Shown here piece by piece: positions 1-7,010 of a stretch of 10,675 bases of DNA; the first letter of the stretch is position 1, and every line of letters begins with the position of its first letter. Source of the DNA: Amoeboradix gromovi (Eukaryota; Sanchytriomycota; Sanchytriomycetes; Sanchytriales; Sanchytriaceae); NCBI GenBank assembly GCA_018985225.1, contig JADGIF010000334.1, forward strand, positions 1-10,675, in the 5' to 3' direction. The translations under genes and the position numbers were made by a program. Below the pieces are notes generated by a model. The model saw nothing but the letters and a program-made list of their open reading frames with translations, was not told where the DNA came from and made no database searches.

Positions 1-175
1 AAAGACCTCATATATTTGAACGAGATGCAGGGTCTTTTAGTTTTATTTTGAAAAGAGGAATACAATCAATGAAAGAATCTTGGTACAATAGAAGATCTTT
101 TATTAATGATAGCATTTCTTCCGTATGGTGCACCTTTAAAAACGAGTTAGTCTAGTTTTTATATTTGGTGTCCCA
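1..175 (+). repeat. Left copy of a terminal inverted repeat (gene-family 3' end)
   Basis: This stretch matches the reverse complement of 10488-10661. By hand I count about 13 mismatches over about 171 aligned positions, plus two 3-nt indels and one 1-nt indel. Positions 38-77 and 135-175 are identical to the other copy. Similarity stops abruptly after the sequence GGTGTCCCA at 175. The repeat holds the C-terminal codons of a gene plus about 20-25 nt of 3' flank, so it is a duplicated gene end and not evidently a transposon terminus. Confidence 0.9.
3..155 (+). CDS. 3' end of an unrecognised gene, frameshifted at its C-terminus (partial)
   Basis: An open frame enters from the left window edge and ends at TAG 153-155, giving 50 residues that include FERD, FILKRGIQSMKE and WYNRRSFI. 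It is the homologue of the frame on the right edge (10513-10674, - strand), which reads SIPPYGAPSLKTS at its end. Here one extra T in the run at 115-120 shifts the frame, so the tail reads SISSVWCTFKNELV. The old frame is still visible in the other register as PYGAPLKTS followed by TAG 148-150, with a synonymous change and an in-frame 3-nt indel. The shift therefore looks recent, or is a sequencing error. I do not recognise the family; the fragment is too short to name and shows no membrane segment. Confidence 0.6.
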   Translation, partial: RPHIFERDAGSFSFILKRGIQSMKESWYNRRSFINDSISSVWCTFKNELV

Positions 176-635
176 CATTATAGCTATGTGAAACTGTGAA
201 AAGAAAAATCATTGAGTTCTAATGACGCTAGGAAAATCTAGAAAGTGAGTATACTGGAGCAATTGAGCTCATGTAATCACACCAAATGGATCATTCATCT
301 AAGATTGAGACCCACCTTCGCTGATCAGCTTTCTGTTAGGTACCACTGGGTTCCTGACTATATGATCCTTATCTCTTCTCGTAACGAACAATTGTCTTTT
401 CTACTTTGTTATTCTACGTTCACATAGATCATATCGGTATGTTGTCATATTCAGAGATGTAAAAAACGCGAGAGACAATAATTTTGTCTCTGTAACTATG
501 ATTTTTTACTATTGTTGTTAGTATAATGAGTATAAGGAATAAAGGAGTTTTTGGCTGACAAAAAACATTCCAGGGAGTGTCTCCGGGTTATTGCCGCTAA
601 TTTCATAGTCAATTGACCTGAAGCAAAGGATTCAA
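176..635. other. Intergenic region, no gene seen
   Basis: No convincing coding frame is present; the one short frame here starts with GTG and has no family resemblance. The region must hold the 3' flank of the left partial gene and the promoter of the hydrolase at 636. It contains a hairpin-forming inverted repeat at 471-491. An AT-rich stretch at about 516-546 could serve as a promoter element, but I see no clear TATA consensus. Confidence 0.6.
471..491. repeat. Short perfect inverted repeat (8-bp arms, 5-nt loop)
   Basis: The arms AGAGACAA and TTGTCTCT flank the loop TAATT. The site lies about 145 bp upstream of the hydrolase start codon. It could be a protein-binding site or part of a 3' end for the gene to the left. 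A palindrome of this size can also occur by chance in AT-rich DNA. Confidence 0.4.
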
Positions 636-1922
636 ATGAGCAAATTTTGGACAAAAGTATCTTCCGTTAGTAAAGGAAGTGCAGGATTCACAAAAGAGGT
701 ACTAGTTGGTGTAATGAAACGGAAAAATCAGGAAGAATATGTACCGACTGGATTTTCCAAATTTATGGATGCGTTGTTCTTAAATCCTTCTTTCCAGGTT
801 CATTCTGTCCGCGAACTGGAGAGTTTAGCCAGTGACCAGATTAAAAAGTCATTTTCCAAGAAATTTAATTTAGAAATTCATTTATTAGGAGTTCCAATTT
901 CTAGTGAAAAACGCGGAGCAGACTTTCCGATTCTAGATGAAAGTTTCTTTTTCCCTCCTGATCTTGATTTTAGATTTCAAAGACAATTTATTGAGCAATA
1001 CTATCCCGAGCATTTGCCCAAAGATAAGAAATGTTTTGAGCCTGAAGGTAGATACTTCCCTAAAATGTTTCTTTATCGACTTAAAGAGAATGACACCGGT
1101 AAGTTTTTAATATATTACTCTGGCGGTGCTTTCTTATTAAACCATCACACAATTTTTGCACAATTCCCGAAATATTATCCCGACTATAACATCGTTTTTG
1201 TTAGTTATGGGTTGGCACCAGAATACTCATATCCTCAAGGTATACTGGATGGCCTTGATGCTTATCACATCATTTGTAATAAATATAATCCCATTTCTAT
1301 AGTATTAGCGGGTGATAGCGCTGGTGGTCATATTTCACTTCAGGTTGCTGTTTATGTTAAGTCACATTTTTATACCGCAATAGATCTAGTAGAGGACGGT
1401 TCAAATATCACGCTGTTTAGCAAATCACCTTCTTGTTTGATGCTCTTGTCACCTTGGAGTGACATGTCACTATCCGGTAGATCCGTTCAAATAAACGGCA
1501 ACATAGATTCTATAAAACCTAGTTTTGGGCTACACAAGTTTAGGGAACTTTATCTAGGACTTCCTTTGGAAACTAATCCAGATCGAGTAGATTTGCCATT
1601 TATGAAATGTACTGATACGCACTTTAGAACGATGCCGTTTTTAACAGACAAGGATCTTAAAAGGCCTCAATTCAGTCCAGTCGAACATGATTTAAGCGGA
1701 TTGCCCCCAATTTTTATTCAAACTGGTAATTATGAGATATTGATGAATGACAATCAACAACTAGCAGATAGACTAATTAAAGCTGGTAACAAATGTTTAT
1801 GGAAGGTGTTTCCGTATCAAGTCCACATGTGGCAATCTTTTCCATTTTTATCAACAACAAAAGACAGTTTTACCAGTGGTCGTGAATTTGTGGATGCCAA
1901 TGACAAGCACGAAGGTATTTGA
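636..1922 (+). CDS. HSL-type alpha/beta hydrolase (esterase/deacetylase, possibly Say1-like)
   Basis: The 428-aa product is an alpha/beta-hydrolase of the hormone-sensitive-lipase group. An oxyanion-hole segment YSGGAF lies at 161-166, where HGGG is usual. The nucleophile elbow GDSAGG is at 226-231 with Ser228. The acid region GNYEILMND is at 364-372, where E367 or D372 could be the acid. The C-terminal VHMW contributes His397. The conserved VSYGLAPEYSYP block at 189-200 is also typical. The family hydrolyses small esters. Length and domain order resemble the fungal steryl-acetate deacetylase Say1 (about 424 aa), but no N-terminal membrane anchor is visible, so sterol specificity is only a suggestion. 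The start is the first ATG in frame. AATAAA follows the TGA stop by 13 nt. The next gene begins 108 bp downstream on the same strand. Confidence 0.88.
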   Translation: MSKFWTKVSSVSKGSAGFTKEVLVGVMKRKNQEEYVPTGFSKFMDALFLNPSFQVHSVRELESLASDQIKKSFSKKFNLEIHLLGVPISSEKRGADFPILDESFFFPPDLDFRFQRQFIEQYYPEHLPKDKKCFEPEGRYFPKMFLYRLKENDTGKFLIYYSGGAFLLNHHTIFAQFPKYYPDYNIVFVSYGLAPEYSYPQGILDGLDAYHIICNKYNPISIVLAGDSAGGHISLQVAVYVKSHFYTAIDLVEDGSNITLFSKSPSCLMLLSPWSDMSLSGRSVQINGNIDSIKPSFGLHKFRELYLGLPLETNPDRVDLPFMKCTDTHFRTMPFLTDKDLKRPQFSPVEHDLSGLPPIFIQTGNYEILMNDNQQLADRLIKAGNKCLWKVFPYQVHMWQSFPFLSTTKDSFTSGREFVDANDKHEGI

Positions 1923-1935
1923 AATGCCCTTTCGC

Positions 1936-1941
1936 AATAAA
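1936..1941 (+). terminator. Poly(A) signal AATAAA of the hydrolase gene
   Basis: A canonical AATAAA begins 14 nt after the end of the TGA stop of the hydrolase. This matches the placement seen at nearly every other gene end in the window. Confidence 0.6.
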
Positions 1942-2030
1942 AATTATCTACTACGTTCAAACTCTGATATTCTCGTTTCAAATAGTCGTCGTGCTAAATT
2001 TCTTCAAAAATCATCAAACAAGCCACTTCA

Positions 2031-4834
2031 ATGTCTGAAGGTAAATTCTTTCAAAAAACTAAAGTTCATGAATTAAAAGCGGAATTGCTAGATTCAAAGG
2101 ACTCAAAACATACTAGGAAATTAGCAGCATTAAAAAAGATTCTCGCGAATATGACCATGGGCCAAGACATGTCATTGCTATTTAATGAAGTCATAAACTG
2201 CTTAAGCTTTAATAGTCTGGAAATAAAAAGATTAGTTTATTTATACTTACAGCACTATGCTAAGCAAAAGCCAGATTTGAGCATCATGGTGATGAACAGC
2301 CTAACCAAAGATATACAAGATATTAACCCATTGGTACAAGTTATGGCAATGAAGACTATACCTTTTATAGCCAACGAAAAGACTACAAACTCATTCTCAG
2401 AAGTGTTAAAACGAGTTTTACAGGATACAAACCCTTATGTCAAGAAATCAGCCATAATGTGTGTAGTTAAGATCTCTTACTCATTGGCACTCACAGAAGG
2501 TGAACCAGATAAGGACTGGGTTATCAGAGAGGGATTCTTTGACATAATTGTAAGATTAGTAAATGACCCATCTCCGGCAGTTATGACAACAGCGCTAACA
2601 GCTTTATCTCAAATATCTGATATCATTCCAAACCTAGCAAAAGTAGCATTCCCCTTCTCCACTGCGTCTAAAATAGCCATAGCGTTGAATGAATGTATAG
2701 AATGGCACCAGATACAAGTGATAGAATATCTGATAAACTTTATCCCAGCATCTGAAGAAGAAGCACTTAGTATTTGTGACAAAACCATAACTAGATTGCA
2801 GCATTCCAATTCTGGGATAGTGCTTGCAGCTGGCAGACTAGTCATCTACCTGGCTAACTGGATTAATGATGTAGAAACTAGAATAAACATGATTAAGAAA
2901 GTCATCCCCCCCATGATTACACTCTTGAACCATTTTCCAGAAGTTCAGTATGTTGTTTTGAAAAACATTCTTCTCTTGATCCAGCAGTATCCAAAAGCAT
3001 TCAACGGCCCTCAGTTGGCCAAGTCTTTTTTCGTTAAGTACAATGATCCTATTTATGTCAAATTGGCAAAATTAGAGATTTTAGTGCGATTAGTGGATGA
3101 GGAAACAGTTACTCAAGTGGTAACAGAGTTAAAAGAATACTCTCAAGAAGTAGATGTTGATTTTGCTCGTAAGTCGGTAAGAAGTATTGGTATATGTGCT
3201 ATGAAAGTCGAGTCAATGTCATCTAGGTGTATTAATGCGTTGGTTGAATTAGCTAAAACCCAAATATCCTACATAGTACAAGAAGTAATGGTAGTAATGA
3301 AGGATGTTTTCAGAAGATACCCCAACAAATATGAGGGATTAATTGCGCAATTGTGCGAACATTTAGCTGTTATTGATGAGCCTGAAGCTAAGTCATCTAT
3401 GATATGGATCGTAGGTCAATACAGTGACAGAATTGAGAACTCAGCTGAAGTCTTGCGAGATTTTTATTCCAAGTGGGATGAAGAACCTTTCAATGTTAAA
3501 ATGGCGATTTTGGTTGCTATTGTTAAATCCTTCTTTTATAAACCAAAGGAGTTTGAACAACTGGTCAAGGAAGTGTTAAAAAAATGCTCAGAGAACTGTG
3601 ACCATCCTGATTTAAGAGATAGGGGTTTAATGTATTGGCGAATGATTAGCAAAGACCCTAAAAAGGCTAAGATTATTGTATTAAAAGATAAACCAGAAGC
3701 TAGTGTGGAAACTGCTGATTTAGATGACAATTTACTCACCGAATTGATATTTTATTTCGGTACTTTGCCGTCCATAACTTGCAAAACTCCAAAATTTAAG
3801 TCCAAGTTGAAGAAGCTTAAGGGTTATTCAGATGACGATGATCTTTTGAACTTGAAAACTAGTAATATAATTGATTCTCAAGAACATGAAATACTAAGCC
3901 CTGATGGTGGATTCAATTCCAGTCCTGTAGATGAGTCCAACTTCTTAAACAAATACAATCAATATTACAGTAACTCACAGGACTCGCCAAATAAATCACC
4001 AACTGAGTATTATCCACCAGAAGGAAGCAGCCCGATTCCTAGACTTGAATACGACGACAAGGATGATTCCGGGGATGAAATAGACCCAAGGGACATCTCA
4101 TCAACGAAAAGTATAAAGAGTGCACCATCAATTACCCGCGACTTATGGCTGACAATGGAAAACGGAAATGGAATCACTGCCGAGGGTCACTTTTTTAGAA
4201 GTAATGGATCATTATATGCCTTGCTAACTATAACCAATACCACGTTTAACGTATTTGAGGGATTTGGGCTTTTTTTCGATAAAAATCATTTTGGATTATC
4301 TGCATCGCTGATACCAAACGGAGCCGTTTTACCGAGCCAGAGTAATGATTTCAAAATTCAGATTGTTATAAACCCATCAAAGGTACTTAAGAAGGACATT
4401 TTTGACAACTTCAATATTTTGAAAACAGCATTAACATCAACGCGAGGAAATTTCATGTTTAATGTTAAGGTTCCGCTCAAATATATGACTTTGACAAGTC
4501 CGCTGCAAATAACTTTCGAAGCTTTTATGTCAGAGGCCAAGGAACTGGCAAAGAGTGGGCCGTTGGTAAAATCAGTACTGCCTCTAACTGTGATTAGGCA
4601 AACAATCCCCAGTTTCGAGGATTCAGGATTATTGATAGTTAATTGCACTGAGACCAATGTATTCATCAACTAACTCAGGGAACAAGTTTATACATTCATG
4701 CGATATTTTTAGATGGTAACAAGTTTTACTGGATTGTTCAGTCCTCAAACAATCAAACAGTAATAAGCATGAGATCCACTGCAGGTTACGCTAATGAAGC
4801 ATTCAATGTTGCATTTTGGAGTGATGTTTTATGA
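2031..4834 (+). CDS. AP1B1: AP-1/AP-2 beta-adaptin, spliced (exons 2031-4658 and 4679-4834)
   Basis: Large beta subunit of the heterotetrameric clathrin adaptor at the trans-Golgi/endosome (AP-1) or plasma membrane (AP-2). The start KFFQKTKVHELKAELLDSKD, then VYLYLQHYAKQKPDL, are typical of beta-1/2 adaptins and not of AP-3 or AP-4. Order: helical-solenoid adaptin trunk (about 10-580), an acidic Ser/Pro/Asn-rich hinge (about 590-700) with a clathrin-box-like LLNL at 605-608, and an appendage sandwich from about 702 followed by the platform. Read without splicing, the frame ends at TAA 4671 in mid-platform. Removing the 20-nt intron 4659-4678 gives ...CTETN|GTSLYIHAIF... and ends at TGA 4832-4834, 927 aa in all, close to the animal length (about 940-950). 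Whether it serves AP-1, AP-2 or both cannot be told here. It converges on the syntaxin gene with 26 bp between the stops. Confidence 0.93.
4659..4678 (+). other. 20-nt spliceosomal intron in beta-adaptin
   Basis: The intron GTATTCATCAACTAACTCAG has a GT donor, ACTAAC branch site (positions 11-16, branch A at 15) and CAG acceptor. It is phase 0, after Asn876. Its removal joins two frames that both match the beta-adaptin appendage; without removal the TAA of the branch site ends translation. The same architecture recurs in the syntaxin gene, which makes a chance frameshift unlikely. No transcript evidence is available to me. Confidence 0.85.
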
Positions 4835-4838
4835 TTAG

Positions 4839-4844
4839 AATAAA
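4839..4844 (+). terminator. Poly(A) signal AATAAA of beta-adaptin
   Basis: AATAAA begins 5 nt after the spliced beta-adaptin stop codon (TGA 4832-4834). This placement supports the spliced stop over the unspliced TAA at 4671. It is one half of a palindromic pair with the signal for the opposite gene at 4849-4854. Confidence 0.7.
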
Positions 4845-4848
4845 TACA

Positions 4849-4854
4849 TTTATT
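4849..4854 (-). terminator. Poly(A) signal AATAAA of syntaxin
   Basis: On the - strand AATAAA begins 7 nt after the syntaxin TGA stop (4861-4863). It lies only 4 bp from the + strand signal of beta-adaptin, so each transcript's cleavage site must fall inside the other gene's 3' UTR or coding end. Confidence 0.7.
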
Positions 4855-4860
4855 ATATTT

Positions 4861-5756
4861 TCAAGCAAGAACGCTAGTCAATACCACAGCTAAGATAATT
4901 AGTATAAATAACATACAAATCGAAGAATAGCACATTCGTTTGCGATTCTTTTTCTGCTGCTTTAAAGCTTGGTCCATTTCTTGGACACCTTTCTCGGTGT
5001 AATCTACAGCAGCGTTGACATTGGTATCTATCCTAGCAATCATATCGCCTTGTTGATTAACCAACAGGGACAGATCTAAAAACAGTTGATGCATTTCAAT
5101 TAAGGATTTCTCAATGTTCATCAGGTCTTGATGTCGCTCTTGAACATCAGTTAATACACGCTGAGCTTCTCTTTGAGATGCGCCACCCATCATCTAGATT
5201 AGTAAAATATGACCTGCTGAGAAAACACTGCATCTGGGTTAGGAGAGTTAATTACCGTTTCCAGTTCTTCCTTTGTTGCATTTGGTTTCACGATCTTGTA
5301 CTGTTTCTCTATTTTACTCTTATATTTGTCCTTAAATTTAGTCTGTATATCATTGTACTTCTGAACAAGGTCTTGAAATTGTTTAGTAACTAGTGCATGC
5401 TGAGTTACTCTGATTCTAAAATCATTTGTTTGGTTTTTGCCTGATTTTTCCAAGTCTTTGTTTTCGACATCAATTTCTTTTAATATTTTTCGTATTTGAA
5501 AATTTATTCCGCTAATATCTACCATCAATTGCTCTACAATATCTCTATGTTTCTTAGTATCATCTTCTGTTACAGCTTGAAGTGATTTACTATGAGACTC
5601 ATCCATTTTATCTACCAAAGATTTTAAGTTTCCTAATAACCCTTTTGTATGCTCTATTCTCTTTAAAAAATCGTTGCTAATCCCTCCTTCTTCCGCTTTT
5701 ACAAGGGAGTTAGATCTATCCACACCAGACTTCAATTGAGCTGCTCTATCAACCAT
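4861..5756 (-). CDS. STX1: Syntaxin (Qa-SNARE, Sso1/syntaxin-1 type), spliced (exons 5756-5214 and 5193-4861)
   Basis: Tail-anchored Qa-SNARE for membrane fusion, most like the plasma-membrane syntaxins. Exon 1 (181 aa) holds the N-terminal Habc helical bundle (about 25-155) and the linker to NPDAVFSQQ. Exon 2 (110 aa) holds the SNARE motif: QRVLTDVQERHQDLMNIEKS, then MHQLFLDLSLLVNQQGDMIARI with the zero-layer Gln at about residue 229. A Lys/Arg cluster KKNRKR and a single C-terminal membrane segment (about 268-291) follow. The halves sit in different frames, separated by a 20-nt intron at 5194-5213. Spliced length is 291 aa, against about 288-290 for syntaxin-1A and Sso1. Read unspliced, exon 1 ends after four extra residues at TAA. 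The ATG at 5193 that opens exon 2 is internal and would make only a headless SNARE. The start is at 5756, 56 bp from the NR2C2AP-like stop. Confidence 0.94.
5194..5213 (-). other. 20-nt spliceosomal intron in syntaxin
   Basis: On the coding strand the intron is GTCATATTTTACTAATCTAG: GT donor, ACTAAT branch site at positions 11-16, TAG acceptor. It is phase 0, between Gln181 and Met182. Splicing joins VFSQQ to MMGGASQREAQ, just before the SNARE motif. Retention hits the in-frame TAA inside the branch site. Length, phase and branch position match the beta-adaptin intron exactly. Confidence 0.88.
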
Positions 5757-5811
5757 CGCGTCAATGAAATTTCTGGCCTACACTAGAAAGCGAATTTCAC
5801 AAGAAATTGTA

Positions 5812-5817
5812 TTTATT
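5812..5817 (-). terminator. Poly(A) signal AATAAA overlapping the NR2C2AP-like stop
   Basis: On the - strand the last codons read GAA TAA AT, so the stop TAA is embedded in AATAAA. The signal is 56-61 nt upstream of the syntaxin start codon on the same strand. Confidence 0.6.
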
Positions 5818-6166
5818 CAAAAGCTATTTTGTAAACAATTAGTCTTCCGTACAAATCAGATAAATTGGAAAACGTTAATTTCACTTTCTGGGTCGAAATT
5901 GAGTCAAATAAAATTGTCTGGGTTTGATTTGTGTCTTCTGTCATCTTCTCTATGCTAATTTTAGGAGTCTTTATACTCAAATTGAGTGCAGCGAATCCGC
6001 CTTGATACTGAACTTTTATTTTGCAGAAAGTTTTTACTTCTTCAAAATCCACCAAAATAAATTGAGTTTCACCCGCATCTGAATACCAACACTCATCGTC
6101 ATCATTCAAAAACGCAGTACAGTTGAATACTGTAGATCTATTAACAGATGATACTTTAAGTTTCAT
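5813..6166 (-). CDS. NR2C2AP: NR2C2AP-like protein (galactose-binding-like beta-sandwich)
   Basis: This 117-aa protein resembles animal NR2C2AP (about 139 aa), a single F5/8-type C (discoidin-like) jelly-roll domain. Shared landmarks in order are an opening strand VSSVNRST (5-12), the NDDDECWYSD block (21-30), QFILVDFEEV (35-44), the signature IKVQYQGGF (50-58), and the closing DLYGRLIVYKI (104-114). In animals the protein was described as binding nuclear receptor TR4. That cannot be its role in an organism without that receptor, so its function here is unknown; the fold often mediates protein or sugar contacts. The ATG at 6166 is the only suitable start, and only 20 bp separate it from the stop of the upstream octanoyltransferase gene. 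The promoter must therefore lie within that gene. Confidence 0.82.
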   Translation of the reverse strand: MKLKVSSVNRSTVFNCTAFLNDDDECWYSDAGETQFILVDFEEVKTFCKIKVQYQGGFAALNLSIKTPKISIEKMTEDTNQTQTILFDSISTQKVKLTFSNLSDLYGRLIVYKIAFE

Positions 6167-6180
6167 TTCAACCTCTGAGT

Positions 6181-6186
6181 TTTATC
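6181..6186 (-). terminator. Possible variant poly(A) signal GATAAA after the octanoyltransferase stop
   Basis: On the - strand TAG is followed directly by GATAAA, a one-base variant of AATAAA at the position the canonical hexamer holds in neighbouring genes. It lies 15-20 nt before the NR2C2AP-like start, so cleavage would fall near or inside that next coding region. Confidence 0.4.
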
Positions 6187-6837
6187 CTAAACAATTAATT
6201 GCCTATGATGAACTGGGATCAAAGAACTTACATTCCAAGTGTTCATTAGACTTTGAATCACATGATGTTCAGCATCCTGCAAACTCACCTGATGATTTAA
6301 TAAATTTTGTAAGCAATCTGTCTTAACGTCTTTTAACCCGCATGGTACAATTCTTTCAAACCATGGAAGTACTGAGTTCTGAACATTTAGAGAAAAACCA
6401 TGGCTAGTGACAAATCGCTGCACATGGACTCCAACCGATGCGATTTTGCGTTCAGCCACAAAAACACCATTATTCACTGTTCTTGTGCCTTTGATATTTT
6501 GACGTCTTAAAGCACCTATAACTATATCCTCTAGGCTATAAATAAAGTCTTTTATCCCTAACCTCAATGATTTTAAATTAACAATGGGGTACACTACCAA
6601 TTGTCCCGGTCCATGAAAAGTAGTTTGCCCTCCTCTTTGTGTTTTAGCTACATCGGCAATATTTGACAGATTTGATGAAGTCTCTAGGTTTTGACGTCTT
6701 CCATAAGTATAAACCGGATAATGTTCACAGACTAATACTGTATTTGGTAGCAGCCCTAGCTGCACTTTTTCGATTACTATAGATTGAACAGATAAACCTC
6801 TGCTGTAAGTAATTCGTCCCAAATGACTGAAAATCAT
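6187..6837 (-). CDS. LIPT2: Lipoyl(octanoyl)transferase (LipB/LIPT2 family)
   Basis: Transfers octanoate from acyl-carrier protein to lipoyl domains such as the GCSH/E2 subunits, the first step of mitochondrial lipoate synthesis; lipoyl synthase (LIAS) then adds sulfur. The 216-aa product carries the family landmarks: YTYGRR (44-48), the RGGQTTFHGPGQLV block (68-81), catalytic-type Lys131 in ERKIASVGV, FVTSHGFSLNV (142-152), and PCG with the thioester Cys166. Both catalytic residues are intact. No obvious targeting presequence is visible at the N-terminus (MIFSHLGRITYSRGL), though a short one cannot be excluded. The start is the ATG at 6837, with CCCC just upstream; earlier ATGs on that strand run into stops. 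The length matches bacterial and mitochondrial LipB, so the gene appears complete and intronless. Confidence 0.93.
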   Translation of the reverse strand: MIFSHLGRITYSRGLSVQSIVIEKVQLGLLPNTVLVCEHYPVYTYGRRQNLETSSNLSNIADVAKTQRGGQTTFHGPGQLVVYPIVNLKSLRLGIKDFIYSLEDIVIGALRRQNIKGTRTVNNGVFVAERKIASVGVHVQRFVTSHGFSLNVQNSVLPWFERIVPCGLKDVKTDCLQNLLNHQVSLQDAEHHVIQSLMNTWNVSSLIPVHHRQLIV

Positions 6838-7004
6838 AAGGGGTAAATCATAGCATCATAAGTGAAGCACAAGAATCTACGCAACAGATCGGACAAGCTT
6901 ACAAACTCAGAGCAAAACATATGATGAAGGAAAAAGAGATATCGAGCTACCATCTAGATAGGTGTGTTCTGAGAGGGTGCTAGAAAGTTATCAGTTTAAT
7001 GAAA

Positions 7005-7010
7005 TTTATT
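7005..7010 (-). terminator. Poly(A) signal AATAAA overlapping the alkyltransferase-like stop
   Basis: On the - strand the gene ends GAA TAA ATT, embedding the stop codon in AATAAA, the same arrangement as at 5812 and 7548. Confidence 0.6.

Noticed and set aside
1-175. End repeats as LTRs or transposon inverted repeats
   Set aside because: The repeat encodes the end of a protein with in-frame indels. No primer-binding site, target-site duplication or transposase is seen.
245-427. 60-residue frame in the left intergenic region
   Set aside because: It starts with GTG and has no family features or conserved context; it is probably noise. The same holds for the short frames opposite beta-adaptin, syntaxin and Ku70.
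2585-2606. GT...CTAACAG, 22 nt, in beta-adaptin as a further intron
   Set aside because: The coding frame is open through it and matches the adaptin trunk; removal would break the frame.
4650-4690. Beta-adaptin as a frameshifted pseudogene or programmed -1 frameshift
   Set aside because: There is no slippery heptamer or homopolymer at the site. The gap has all splice signals, and an identical-length gap with the same signals occurs in syntaxin.
4861-5193. Separate 110-aa SNARE gene starting at ATG 5193
   Set aside because: The preceding frame is exactly the missing Habc half of a syntaxin, and a 20-nt intron joins them. The ATG is simply the first codon of exon 2.
6210-6230. GTAAGT...CCCAG (19 nt) near the 3' end of the octanoyltransferase gene
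   Set aside because: It has a donor-like start, but no ACTAAY branch site. It lies after the conserved domain, so splicing cannot be judged from the protein; the uninterrupted frame suffices.
6279-6290. GTGAGTTTGCAG (12 nt) in the octanoyltransferase gene as an intron
   Set aside because: There is no branch site, it is in frame, and the encoded VSLQ lines up with the family's VTVDE region.
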